DNA from: VFMC01 sp050248155
GTDB taxonomy: Bacteria > Actinomycetota > Acidimicrobiia > Acidimicrobiales > Ilumatobacteraceae
NCBI GenBank assembly: GCA_050248155.1
Contig: JBFWSW010000003.1
Coordinates: forward strand, 62,001 to 126,000
DNA: 64,000 bases
Direction of reading: 5' to 3'
The notes beneath the pieces were generated by a model. That model ran no database searches and was not told the DNA's origin. It saw only the letters and a list, made by a program, of their open reading frames with translations. A program made the position numbers and the translations under genes. The first letter of the stretch is position 1. Each line of letters opens with the position of its first letter. Shown one piece after another: positions 15,725 through 24,135 of this stretch.

Positions 15725-18523
15725 TCACCGAGCCCGGTGCGCGTCCATGACGCGTCCGCCGGCCATCTCGTCGCCGACGAGCACCGCTGCGTCGGCGACG
15801 ATGAGCTCGCGCAGGGAGTGGATGCCGAGTTTGCTGTAGATGTGCTGGAGGTGTGTGCGGACGGTGGCTTCGGAGACGGTGAGCTGTTCGGCGATTCCCC
15901 GTCGACTGCTGCCGGCGCGGGCGAGCTCCGCGACTCTGAGCTCTTGTGGGGTGAGCCGGCCACTTTGCAGTCCGCGTCGGCGCCGCCCGCCGGTCGACGA
16001 CAGCGCCTCGCGTGCGTAGCGGGCGTGGGCGGGCGCTTGGAGTGTCTCGGCCCTGTCGAGGGCTTCGGCGAGCACCGGTCGGGCGCGGGCTGGTTCTCCT
16101 GTTCGACGGAGCATGTCGCCGTAGGCCAACAGCGTCGAGATGCGTTCCATCGGGAGCTCGACTGTGTCGTGGATCGCGAGCGCGCCGATGTAGTGGCCCT
16201 CCGCGGCTCGGTGGTCCGCGTGGCGGATCGCGAGCTCGGCGCGACCGAACGCAGCCGCCACGTGCGGATAGCGGCACGGCAGACGCTTTGTGCAGTCGTC
16301 CAACCAGTCGAGCACGCGGGCTGCGTCGGTGTCGTGCCCGGCCCGCGCATGGGCGATTGCTGCTCGGCCGGCCCACGGGATCACGCAGGGCTCGCCGATG
16401 CCGAGCTGCTTGGTGAGCCGTTCGGCCTTCAGGTACACGGAAGCGGCCGCTTCGGGCCGGCCGAGGCCGAGATGCGTGATTCCCTCGAGGTGCAGCAGCC
16501 AGATCCGAGCGATGCCTTCGTCGCGCTCGTCGAGCAGCGCATCGAGTTCTCGGCGGCAGTCGTCGGCGTCGCGGGCACGATCTAGGTGGAGGAGAACGAA
16601 GAAGCGAACGACGGCGTTGTGGGTGGCGCCGAGGGGCACCAGTTCGGTGAGTTCGCCGGCGCGATCGCTCAGCTCGAGTGCTGTCGCGAGTTGCCCGGTT
16701 CGTGCCGCGACTTCCGCTTCGCCGATGAGCGACATCGTGAGCGCCTCCACCGCTCCGAGGCGCTCCGCCGCGGCGCGGGCCGACCGGAACGCTCGCGTCG
16801 CGGCGTCGAAGTCCTCTAGGTACTTGGCGGCGTGGGCGTGAACGGTGGCGAGACCCCACGACCAGGCCGGGTCGGCGAGCTCGGGTCGAGGATTGGTGGA
16901 CGCCGCTCGGGCGGCGATTGCCGTGGCCTCGAAGCCGGTGGGATCGCCGGCCATCACGGTCAGATATCCGTGCGCCGCCTCGGCTCGAAGTCGGAGCCGT
17001 TCATCCGCTCCCGCACACAGGTCGATGGCCCGTCGGGCGAGCGGGAGACAGCCTGCGGGGCCCAGCACGATGTGCATGCTCATCGCCTGGTCGACGAGCG
17101 CCTCGGAGGCCGCGAGGGGGTCGTCGGGCAGCATCAGCTCGGCGGCGTCGGCGAAACAGGTCGAGGCGCGAACGTGGTCGCCGCCGGCGTACAGCGCGCG
17201 CCCGCGCATCCGAAGCGCCATCGCCTCGACGTCGTCGTCGATCACGGTGCGCGTCAGCACCCGTTCGCAGGCGCGGGACGCGGCGAGCGGATCACCGGAC
17301 CCCAGCAGCGCTGCTCCCTGGTCGAGTAGCAACGCCGGCTCCACACGGTCGCCGGCCAGCTCGACGGCCGCGGTTAGCTGGGACGCAGCTGTGGCCAAGG
17401 CTCCGACGCCGAGTGCCGACCGACCGGCCCGGGCCAGCGTCGCGACGACGTCGGGGTCGCGACGTCCGGCTCGAAGTGCGTGTTCGGCGGCTTCGGCGTC
17501 CGAGCCCCGTCGAACGAGCACCTCGAAGCTGCGGGTGTGAAGGCGTGCACGAACCGCACTCGGAAGGTCGTCGTACAGCGCCTGGGCGAACAGTGGGTGA
17601 GCGAAGCGCATGCGTCCGGGAGCAACTTCTTCGATCAAGCCGCTCCGACCGATGCTGTCGATCGCGGCGTCGGACTCGACGTCCGTGAGCCCTGCCACCT
17701 CCGCCGCGACGTCCGGGCTGAATCGAGCACCGAGCACACTCGCAGCGCGTGCGCACTGCAACGCGGCCACGGAGAGACCGGCAAACCGGCTGAGCAGGAG
17801 GGTGTCGGTCCCGAACTTCGGCCACCGATCGTCGGCGGACGCGTCGATCGCGCCGCGGCTCATCGCGGACGCGACCTGCTCGAGCAGGAGCGGATTGCCG
17901 GCGCACAGCTCCCAGGCCTGGGCCGACGCAGCATCGGACACCGGTCTGTCGGAGCGCTCGGCGAGCACGGCCGTCGATGCTTCACGGCTGAGTGGAGCGA
18001 GTCGCACGCTGCTCGCCAAACCGGCACCGACGATGCTCGCAGCAATGTCTCGCGCTTCCTCCGGCCACGGCCGCATCGTCGCGATGATCGCGACCGGCAG
18101 TGAGCCGATTCGCCTGGACAACAGCGACAGCATCTCGAGCGAGTCCGAGTCCGCCCAGTGCAGGTCGTCGAGTGCGATCAGCACGCCCGGATCGCTGCGT
18201 TCGAGCCAACGGACCAACCGGTACAGCTGTTCGGCCCGCCCGATCGGCGAGGCGGATCGCGCGAGCAGGCTCGGCGCATCCAGCGAGGACATTGCCTGGT
18301 CGAGCACCCCGAACGGGAGCGAGGTCTCCATCGCGTCGCCCCTGCCCACCCCGACGCGCAGGACGGGTTGTGCGCGGTCGTGCGCCAGCTCGAGGATGCT
18401 CGACTTGCCCAACCCCGCTTCGCCCTCGACGAAGAGCACGCCACCTCGGCCGGCCAATGCGGCGTCGAGCAGATGAGCGACGCCGGCGTCGGCGGCATCT
18501 CGTTCTCGCAATCGGCTGCCCAA
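15725..18523 (-). CDS. large ATP-binding LuxR-family regulator (LAL type)
   Basis: This 932-residue transcription regulator has an N-terminal AAA/STAND ATPase with Walker A GEAGLGKSS (K40) and a Walker B-like LIALDDLHWADSD. A long helical-repeat middle (TPR-like, about 350-850) follows. A C-terminal LuxR helix-turn-helix lies at about 865-920 (LTPQELRVAELA, SEATVRTHLQHIYSKLGI). Such proteins activate transcription in response to an unknown ligand bound by the repeats. The start is a TTG with GGGGGTGG upstream; an in-frame TAG just before it rules out a longer form. It is divergent from the SnoaL gene, which it may control. Confidence 0.88.
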   Translation of the reverse strand: MGSRLRERDAADAGVAHLLDAALAGRGGVLFVEGEAGLGKSSILELAHDRAQPVLRVGVGRGDAMETSLPFGVLDQAMSSLDAPSLLARSASPIGRAEQLYRLVRWLERSDPGVLIALDDLHWADSDSLEMLSLLSRRIGSLPVAIIATMRPWPEEARDIAASIVGAGLASSVRLAPLSREASTAVLAERSDRPVSDAASAQAWELCAGNPLLLEQVASAMSRGAIDASADDRWPKFGTDTLLLSRFAGLSVAALQCARAASVLGARFSPDVAAEVAGLTDVESDAAIDSIGRSGLIEEVAPGRMRFAHPLFAQALYDDLPSAVRARLHTRSFEVLVRRGSDAEAAEHALRAGRRDPDVVATLARAGRSALGVGALATAASQLTAAVELAGDRVEPALLLDQGAALLGSGDPLAASRACERVLTRTVIDDDVEAMALRMRGRALYAGGDHVRASTCFADAAELMLPDDPLAASEALVDQAMSMHIVLGPAGCLPLARRAIDLCAGADERLRLRAEAAHGYLTVMAGDPTGFEATAIAARAASTNPRPELADPAWSWGLATVHAHAAKYLEDFDAATRAFRSARAAAERLGAVEALTMSLIGEAEVAARTGQLATALELSDRAGELTELVPLGATHNAVVRFFVLLHLDRARDADDCRRELDALLDERDEGIARIWLLHLEGITHLGLGRPEAAASVYLKAERLTKQLGIGEPCVIPWAGRAAIAHARAGHDTDAARVLDWLDDCTKRLPCRYPHVAAAFGRAELAIRHADHRAAEGHYIGALAIHDTVELPMERISTLLAYGDMLRRTGEPARARPVLAEALDRAETLQAPAHARYAREALSSTGGRRRRGLQSGRLTPQELRVAELARAGSSRRGIAEQLTVSEATVRTHLQHIYSKLGIHSLRELIVADAAVLVGDEMAGGRVMDAHRAR

Positions 18524-18614
18524 ATCGTCGCCACCCCCAGTCGGATCAGACTACGCACCCCGTCGTCCGGGAGAAATACGACGATCGTCGGACGCTGCGA
18601 CGATCGGACTTCTC

Positions 18615-18620
18615 GATACT
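18615..18620 (+). promoter_or_regulatory. possible -10 box (GATACT) of SnoaL gene
   Basis: GATACT ends 6 nt before the ATG at 18627, the spacing seen at the leaderless genes of this window. It supports the longer start but deviates at the first base. Confidence 0.3.
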
Positions 18621-18626
18621 GAAACG

Positions 18627-19196
18627 ATGCCGGTGGCCGACACCGCACGGGTGCTGCTCCTCACGCTGCACCACTCGGAGGACGGAGCTCCATCCGGCAC
18701 GGTGCGAGTCGTCGGACGACCGGGCGAGATCGCCTTCGACGGCTGGATCGACCTCATTGGACTGATCACGGAAGCGAGGAGTGAGGAGATGGACAACGCA
18801 GCGACGATGCGGAGCGCCTACGAACGAATCAACGGAGGCGACCTCGACGACTACGCCGCGCTGGTGGCCGAGGACTTCGTCGAACACTCCGAGATCCCAG
18901 GTCTTCCCGCCACGAAGAGCGGGATGCTCGAGTACTTCGGGATGATCCTCGCCGCGTTCCCCGACCTGCACTTCGTCGTCGACGACCTGATCGTCGGCGA
19001 CGGAAAGGCGGTGGCACGGGCCACGGTGACCGGCACGCACCAGGGCGAGTTCATGGGCGTGGCGGCGACAGGGAACCGCGCCGAGATCCAGCTCATCGAC
19101 ATCATGGGGTTCGGCGACGACGGTCTCATCCACGAGCATTGGGGGGTAGCCGACATGCTGTCGCTGCTCCAGCAGATCGGCGCGGTTCCGGCATGA
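18627..19196 (+). CDS. SnoaL-like ester cyclase-family protein with extra N-terminal module
   Basis: The last ~135 residues are a SnoaL-like NTF2-fold domain (MRSAYERINGGDLDDYA, AEDFVEHSEIPGLP, FPDLHFVVDDL, IHEHWGVAD). The family includes polyketide cyclases and many proteins of unknown substrate. In frame before it are 54 residues with a separate beta-rich pattern (RVLLLTLHHS, GTVRVVGRPGEIAFDGWIDL). The long start at 18627 is supported by GATACT 6 nt upstream. The short start at 18789 has GAGGAG sequences upstream and gives a standard 135-residue SnoaL protein. Both may be used. The gene is divergent from the LuxR-type regulator. Confidence 0.75.
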   Translation: MPVADTARVLLLTLHHSEDGAPSGTVRVVGRPGEIAFDGWIDLIGLITEARSEEMDNAATMRSAYERINGGDLDDYAALVAEDFVEHSEIPGLPATKSGMLEYFGMILAAFPDLHFVVDDLIVGDGKAVARATVTGTHQGEFMGVAATGNRAEIQLIDIMGFGDDGLIHEHWGVADMLSLLQQIGAVPA

Positions 19197-19407
19197 CCCG
19201 GAAGAGTCGTTGACATATGGGCACAACTGATCGAGATGAGGCTCGGCGACGGTCAGGACCTCTCGGAGATGATCCGCCTGATTCGCGCTGCTGAGCAGAC
19301 GGGTTCAGGTCTGGTCCAGTCGTACTTCATGCGCGGGGCACCAACTCAGATCCACTCGGTTCAGCATCCGCGAGCACCAACAGCGTGTGAGCCGGTCGAC
19401 ACGGCAG

Positions 19408-19585
19408 TCATTCGAACTTGCTGATCACGTCGTCCGCAAAATCGCTTGCACCAGTCGGTGAAGTCCTCCGGCGAGAGGCGTGTCTGATCCTGTACCTCTC
19501 GGCGGAGGTCGCTGCGTGGACCGACGATGACGCGATCGACACCGAGCTCTTCGCAACGCTTGATGCGCTCAATCGTTGTGCCCAT
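19408..19585 (-). pseudogene. C-terminal remnant of an F420-dependent luciferase-like oxidoreductase
   Basis: On the reverse strand the frame reads TTIERIKRCEELGVDRVIVGP and then SPEDFTDWCKRF, which looks like the C-terminal end of an LLM-class flavin/F420 oxidoreductase. At a run of four T (the CGATTTTGCGG context) the frame is lost. Removing one T restores the ending WCKRFADDVISKFE followed by TGA at 19408-19410. Nothing upstream encodes the rest of the protein. The region from 19200 to 19815 has no other credible gene, so this is a decayed fragment beside tRNA-Pro. Confidence 0.55.
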
Positions 19586-19814
19586 TCCCGAAGCCGACGG
19601 TCGAGACTTCAGCCACGGTGTGCGGCACGCGGGCGGCGGTTGCGGCTGATGTGATTCGGACGACGCCGGTGCCCAATGGCGACGGCCACGGCGATTGAAT
19701 CCAAATTTCGGACACTGCAGGAGAAGCCAAGCGGGCGAGCGAGGAGTTCCCTCAGGAGGGTCTCGACGCGGCGGTCTGCAGAGCCTGCTGGTCCGTGGTC
19801 GCATGAAAGCTTCC

Positions 19815-19892
19815 TGGTCGGGGTGAGAGGATTTGAACCTCCGGCCTCCACGTCCCGAACGTGGCGCGCTAACCAAGCTGCGCTACACCCCG
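19815..19892 (-). tRNA. tRNA-Pro (anticodon CGG)
   Basis: The reverse strand folds as a cloverleaf: acceptor CGGGGTG/CACCCCG, anticodon stem CCACG/CGTGG with loop TTCGGGA (anticodon CGG, codon CCG), and T-loop GGTTCAAATCC. The CCA end is encoded at 19815-19817. C1 pairing with G72 is the usual bacterial tRNA-Pro pattern. Confidence 0.95.
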
Positions 19893-19910
19893 TAAGTGCA
19901 GTCGCTGACT

Positions 19911-20348
19911 CTACCCCGCGGTGACGGCTTCTTCCTCGGCGGATTCGGGTTCGGCTTCGACTGCAGCAACGACGGGTTCGGCCGGTGGGTGCAAGATGGC
20001 GTCGACGGCTCGGCGCAGGGTGAGGGCATCGAGCGGTTTGAACACCCACCCGTCCGCCGCGCTGCGCTTGGCCAGGTGCAGGTCGGCGCGGCGATCGAGC
20101 AGCATCAACACGGGAACGTGGGGCAGCAGATCGGCCGATTCGTCCAGCCGCAGGGCCATCGTCACCGCCATGCCGCCCATCGACCCGATCTGCAGATCGA
20201 GGATGGCGATGTCGGGCGTGCGCTCGGCGACGACCTTGGCGACAGAGCGGCCCTCACGGCACACCGTGAACGAGGTTTCGGGCCCGGCGAAGGTCGCGAC
20301 GATCTCGTCGAGGACGAAGTCGGCATCGGTGGCGACAAGGATGTGCAC
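19911..20348 (-). CDS. receiver-domain protein without output domain
   Basis: This 145-residue protein is a CheY-like receiver with a short acidic Ala/Glu tail. It opens with HILVATDADFV, keeps a phospho-acceptor-like aspartate in IAILDLQIG, and has VFKPLD at the conserved lysine position. One of the usual N-terminal acidic residues lies in TDAD. There is no DNA-binding domain, so it may act by protein contact. It ends 18 bases before tRNA-Pro in the same direction. The neighbouring ArsA-type genes are upstream in the same direction with a ~50-base gap. Confidence 0.8.
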   Translation of the reverse strand: MHILVATDADFVLDEIVATFAGPETSFTVCREGRSVAKVVAERTPDIAILDLQIGSMGGMAVTMALRLDESADLLPHVPVLMLLDRRADLHLAKRSAADGWVFKPLDALTLRRAVDAILHPPAEPVVAAVEAEPESAEEEAVTAG

Positions 20349-20401
20349 GCCCTCACGTTACTCCTGCCCGGCTCGGCCACCCCAGGCCAGGCGGCGAGCT
20401 G

Positions 20402-21466
20402 TCAGGCCGGGAACAACAGCACGTGCAACTCGCGAAGCGTGCGCATGTCGTGGACGTCGGCAGGCAGCAGCGGGAGCCAGGCCACGGGCGCGCCAGGTCC
20501 GAGGTCGGCGAGCAGCGGGTCGAGCTGCGCGTGCTCGGCGGTGGCGGTCGCGTTCAGCTCGTCGAGATTGGCCCACAGCGCAGCGTCGCCCTTGCGACGC
20601 CGACCTGGCGGTACCGGAAAGCTCGGCGTGCACCGGTTGACGACCAGCGCGGCGACCGAGAGCCCGTGATCGGCGAGCTTGCGCGCGAACCAGCGTGCCT
20701 CCTCGACGGTGTCGAGCTTGGGCGAGGCGACGAGGAGATACCGGGTGTGCGGTGAGTGCAGCAACACCATCACCTCGTCGGCGCGGCGCCGGAAGCCGGT
20801 CTCCATGCCTTCGAACGCCTGGAAGAAGGCGATCGCGTCCGACAGCACCGAGCCGCCCACCACCTTGCCGATCGTGCGCAGCATCGGTTGCGCCGCCACG
20901 TTGAGCACCTTGAGGCCGCGCCGCGTGGGCACCATCAGCAGCTTGAACAGTGGGTGGTCGAGGAAGCGCGCCAACGTGCGTGGAGCGTCGAGGAAGTCGA
21001 GCGCGTTTCGGGTGGGGGGCGTGTCGACCACGACCACGTCGAAGCGCACGTCCCGGCTGAGGGCGTTCAGGCGCTCGGCCGCCATGTACTCCTGGGTGCC
21101 ACTCAGCGCGCCGGCGATGTTGCGGTAGAAGCTGTTGGCCAGGATCCGCTCCGCCTGCTCGGGGGTCGGCGCGTGGGCGCGGACCAGGCCGTCGAAGGTC
21201 GCCCGCGTGTCGAGCATCACTGCCCAGAGCTCCCCGTTCGACGTCCCGATGTCGAGCCGGGTCGGGTCGTTCGTCAACCCGCCGGGCAGCCCGAGCGCGT
21301 CGGCGAGACGCCGGGCCGGGTCGATGGTCACGACGACGACCCGGTGACCCCGGGACGCGAGCTCGAGCCCCAGCACGGCTGCTGTCGTCGTCTTGCCCAC
21401 ACCGCCGGAGCCGCAGCAGACGATCACGCTCGCGTCGTCCAGCGCCGCACCGACGCCGGAGCTCAC
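20402..21466 (-). CDS. ArsA/Get3-family ATPase, second of a pair
   Basis: This 354-residue cytoplasmic ATPase of the ArsA/Get3 (deviant Walker A) group has the P-loop GSGGVGKTTTAA, switch-like VTIDPARRLADALG and VVVVDTPPTRNALDF. It is not a typical arsenic pump component: there is no arsB, arsR or arsC here. Mycobacteria have an adjacent ArsA-like pair next to whiB4 (Rv3679-Rv3680 in M. tuberculosis), and the layout here is alike. The ATG overlaps the stop of the partner gene by four bases, so the two are co-translated and may form a heteromer. Confidence 0.85.
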   Translation of the reverse strand: MSSGVGAALDDASVIVCCGSGGVGKTTTAAVLGLELASRGHRVVVVTIDPARRLADALGLPGGLTNDPTRLDIGTSNGELWAVMLDTRATFDGLVRAHAPTPEQAERILANSFYRNIAGALSGTQEYMAAERLNALSRDVRFDVVVVDTPPTRNALDFLDAPRTLARFLDHPLFKLLMVPTRRGLKVLNVAAQPMLRTIGKVVGGSVLSDAIAFFQAFEGMETGFRRRADEVMVLLHSPHTRYLLVASPKLDTVEEARWFARKLADHGLSVAALVVNRCTPSFPVPPGRRRKGDAALWANLDELNATATAEHAQLDPLLADLGPGAPVAWLPLLPADVHDMRTLRELHVLLFPA

Positions 21467-22314
21467 GCGAGCGTCCCGGCGAGTGTCCGCACGTCGGTCG
21501 ACGTCAGCCCCGGGGTCACGAGGTGGGGGAGGTGGATCTGGTCGATCGCCAGCAGCTCGCTGAGCCGATCGACCTCACGACGGTGCATGGCCCGCCGCGC
21601 GTTGCGGAACTCGGCGGCTGCCGCCAGCCCCTCGGCAGCATCGTCCGGCACCGCCAGGTCGGGACCGCCGTCGAAGCCGTTCACGACGACCGGTCCGAGC
21701 TGCACGCCGACGCGCTCTTCGAGTGCGAATGCGGTCTCGATGAGCTCGTTCACCGGTGTGGTCTCGGGCAACGTCACCATCACCACCTGACATCGCGCCG
21801 GATCGTTCAGCATCTCGCGCACGTCGGACGCCTGGGTGTGGATGGGGCCGGCGTGCACGGTGTCGAGCAGGCTGCGTGCCGCCATGAGGAAGGTGATCGC
21901 ATGCCCAGCAGCCGGGCCGTCGACCAGGATGAGGTCGTACTCGCCGACCCGTTCCAACTGCTTGAGCTTGCCCAGCACCACGATGTCGTCGATACCCGGC
22001 GCTGCGGTCGATACGACATCGATCACACCGCTCGTGGCCAGGCGCTTCGCGACCCGGCGGAGACCGTGCTCCTCGAGGTACTCGGCCAGCGCCGTCGGGG
22101 CCGACAGGGCGAGGACCGGGATGTCGTCACCGAGCAGTGCACGCAACCCGGGCTTGCCGTCGAGCTCGACGGCGAGCACCCGAAGTCCCGATTCGGCTGC
22201 TGCTCGCGCCAGAACTGCCGTTACCGTTGTCTTCCCCACACCGCCCTTGCCGGCCACGACGACCAACCTGGTGGTGCGGAGGAACTCGTGTGGATCCAGG
22301 CGCTTCGGAGGCAC
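21463..22314 (-). CDS. ArsA/Get3-family ATPase, first of a pair
   Basis: This 283-residue ATPase has the P-loop AGKGGVGKTTVTA at about residue 20, VELDGKPGLRALLG and the Walker B-like LILVDGPAAGHAI. It is shorter than its partner and lacks a second ATPase half, so dimer formation with the partner is plausible. The GTG start has TAGTCT 8 nt upstream on the reverse strand and no ribosome-binding site, so translation is probably leaderless. Its start is only two bases from the divergent nfeD start, and the promoters overlap the coding sequences. Confidence 0.85.
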   Translation of the reverse strand: MPPKRLDPHEFLRTTRLVVVAGKGGVGKTTVTAVLARAAAESGLRVLAVELDGKPGLRALLGDDIPVLALSAPTALAEYLEEHGLRRVAKRLATSGVIDVVSTAAPGIDDIVVLGKLKQLERVGEYDLILVDGPAAGHAITFLMAARSLLDTVHAGPIHTQASDVREMLNDPARCQVVMVTLPETTPVNELIETAFALEERVGVQLGPVVVNGFDGGPDLAVPDDAAEGLAAAAEFRNARRAMHRREVDRLSELLAIDQIHLPHLVTPGLTSTDVRTLAGTLA

Positions 22315-22328
22315 TTGTGCGGAGACTA
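22307..22328. promoter_or_regulatory. overlapping start signals of divergent arsA-like and nfeD genes
   Basis: The nfeD ribosome-binding site GGAGG (22307-22311) lies inside the first codons of the ArsA-like gene. The ArsA-like -10 box (reverse TAGTCT, 22323-22328) lies inside the first codons of nfeD. The two GTG starts are separated by two bases. Confidence 0.55.
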
Positions 22329-23738
22329 GTCAGGGCCGTTCTCGGCCCCTCGCTCGTGGTCGCGGGTGTCCTGTCGCTCTGCGGCAGTGCCGCGGCGACC
22401 GCTCCGCCCGACACGTCGACACCGCCGACTGGCTCGGTCGCCCGCACGACGCCGGAGGCCACCGACGCGACCCTCGCCCCCGTCGATGTGCTGCAGGTCA
22501 CCGGCCTGTTCGACGGGGTGGTCGTCGACTCGATCGACAAGGCCATCGATCGTGCGGTCGACGGAGGCGCTCAGGCGCTGGTGCTCCAGGTCAACTCGGG
22601 TGGGGCGGTCGTGTCCCGCGACACCATGCGCGACCTCGTCGAGCGCGTCGCCACGGCGCCGGTCCCGATCGGCATCTGGGTCGGCCCGTCGAAGAGCGCC
22701 CGGCTGTACGGCACGCCCGCGCAGCTGATGGGGGTGGCCGACGTGACGGCGATGGTCAGCGGCAGCCGCATCGGCCACACGGGTGAGCTGTTCGAGGGTG
22801 TGTCGTTCGGTGAGCTCGCCGCCGACCGGTTGCGCGAGGGCTCGCTCAGCTTCCAGGACGCACGCTCGCTCGGCGCGCTCCGGCTGCAGACCAACGACCT
22901 CGGGGTGCCCACGATCCGCAGCATGGTGCTGGCGATGGACGGCGTGCGGGCCGACGGCGTCGTGCTCGACACGGCGAGCGAAGGCGTCAACGACGAGGGT
23001 GGCTCGCAGCTGAGCCTCACGCTCGTGAAGTTCTCGAAGATCGGCCTGCTCGAACAGCTCATGCACACGGTGGCCAGTCCGCCGGTCGCGTACCTCATGT
23101 TGCTCATCGGGCTCGCGCTGCTGCTGTTCGAGTTCTTCACGGCCGGTGTCGGCGTGGCCGGGGTCGTCGGCGCCGCATGCGCGTTCTTCGCCTGCTACGG
23201 GCTCGCCGAACTGCCCGCTCGCGGCTGGGCCGTCGCGCTGGTCGTGCTCGCGATGCTGGCCTTCGCGATCGACGTGCAGGTCGGCATCCCCAGGTTCTGG
23301 ACGGGCGTCGGCATCGTCCTCGTCATCGTGGGCAGCTGGTTCATGTTCGCGCCGCTCCCGGGCACGTCGTTGCGGCTGGGTTGGATCACCCTCGTGGTGG
23401 GTATCGGCGGCACGATGCTCACCTTCATCGTCGGCATGCCGTCCATGGTTCGCACCCGCTTCGCGACCCCCACCATCGGCCGAGAGTGGATGATCGGCGA
23501 GCTCGGCAGCGCGGTCACCGCTGTCGATCCCGACGGGCTGGTCGACGTGGCGGGCGCTCGTTGGCGGGCACGTACCAACCGTGCGACACCGCTGCGTGTT
23601 GGCGATGTCGTTCGGGTGACGGCCATCGATGGCGTGACGCTCGAGGTCGAACCGGAGGAAGGCGGCGCCCGCGACTACCGCGAACGCCGGCACTCGGCGA
23701 GCCCCGCCGGCACCCCGGTCGGCGTCGAGGGTGACTGA
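22317..23738 (+). CDS. NfeD-family membrane protein with degenerate ClpP-like domain
   Basis: This 473-residue protein has a signal peptide (cleavage near AAATA, residue 28). A ClpP/crotonase-like domain (about 55-225) precedes four or five membrane segments (about 245-370) and a C-terminal OB-fold NfeD domain (IGELGSAVTAVDPDGLVDVAGARW). Long NfeD proteins are membrane proteases linked to stomatin-like partners. In the protease domain the usual SGARAASAG segment is replaced by SKSARLYGT (residues ~125-133), so the nucleophilic serine appears to be missing. No stomatin gene is next to it. The GTG start has GGAGG five nt upstream. Confidence 0.85.
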   Translation: MRRLVRAVLGPSLVVAGVLSLCGSAAATAPPDTSTPPTGSVARTTPEATDATLAPVDVLQVTGLFDGVVVDSIDKAIDRAVDGGAQALVLQVNSGGAVVSRDTMRDLVERVATAPVPIGIWVGPSKSARLYGTPAQLMGVADVTAMVSGSRIGHTGELFEGVSFGELAADRLREGSLSFQDARSLGALRLQTNDLGVPTIRSMVLAMDGVRADGVVLDTASEGVNDEGGSQLSLTLVKFSKIGLLEQLMHTVASPPVAYLMLLIGLALLLFEFFTAGVGVAGVVGAACAFFACYGLAELPARGWAVALVVLAMLAFAIDVQVGIPRFWTGVGIVLVIVGSWFMFAPLPGTSLRLGWITLVVGIGGTMLTFIVGMPSMVRTRFATPTIGREWMIGELGSAVTAVDPDGLVDVAGARWRARTNRATPLRVGDVVRVTAIDGVTLEVEPEEGGARDYRERRHSASPAGTPVGVEGD

Positions 23739-23794
23739 CGGGTCCGAGTGATTCTCAAGCGAACGAGCCATTGTGACCCTCGGGCGCACCGCCC

Positions 23795-23800
23795 TAGGGT
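23795..23800 (+). promoter_or_regulatory. promoter of whiB-family gene
   Basis: TTGTGA (23771-23776), an 18-nt spacer and TAGGGT (23795-23800) resemble a housekeeping sigma promoter. A leader of about 14 nt follows, with a GAGGAG-type ribosome-binding site before the ATG. Confidence 0.5.
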
Positions 23801-23820
23801 GGCCGTGAGGAGTGAGGCCC

Positions 23821-24135
23821 ATGGCGTTACGTCGCGACGATCAGCACGACGTCCAGCTCGTGAACAGCTCCGGACCCTTCGGCGAGGGGTTCGAATGGCA
23901 GCTCGACGCAGCCTGTCGGGGCCACGACGCCGCATCGTTCTTCCCGCCTCCTCACTTCGAGCGCAAAGAGGTGCGGCTCGCACGTGAGCGGTTCGCCAAG
24001 TCGATCTGCAGGGGATGTCCCGTCACGGCGCACTGCCTCGACTACGCGCTCCGGACCCGCGAACCCCACGGGGTCTGGGGCGGGCTCAACGAGCTCGAGC
24101 GGCGATTCCTGCTCGAGCGTGATCGCGGTCGATAA
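23821..24135 (+). CDS. WhiB-family iron-sulfur regulator
   Basis: WhiB proteins are actinobacteria-specific regulators that hold a [4Fe-4S] cluster and respond to redox or nitric oxide. The four cluster cysteines are C32, C63, C66 and C72 (CX30CX2CX5C). The GVWGGL turn lies at 85-90, and a basic/charged tail at the C-terminus (ERRFLLERDRGR) may contact DNA or sigma factor. The length is 104 residues. Its position beside an ArsA-like pair resembles whiB4 of mycobacteria, so it may be a WhiB4-type protein (inference). The hydrolase gene downstream overlaps its last 17 bases. Confidence 0.93.
   Translation: MALRRDDQHDVQLVNSSGPFGEGFEWQLDAACRGHDAASFFPPPHFERKEVRLARERFAKSICRGCPVTAHCLDYALRTREPHGVWGGLNELERRFLLERDRGR

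Noticed and set aside
20402..22314. Arsenic-resistance operon
   Set aside because: The ATPases resemble ArsA, but no arsB, arsC or arsR gene lies nearby; the pair next to whiB fits the Get3-like mycobacterial type better.
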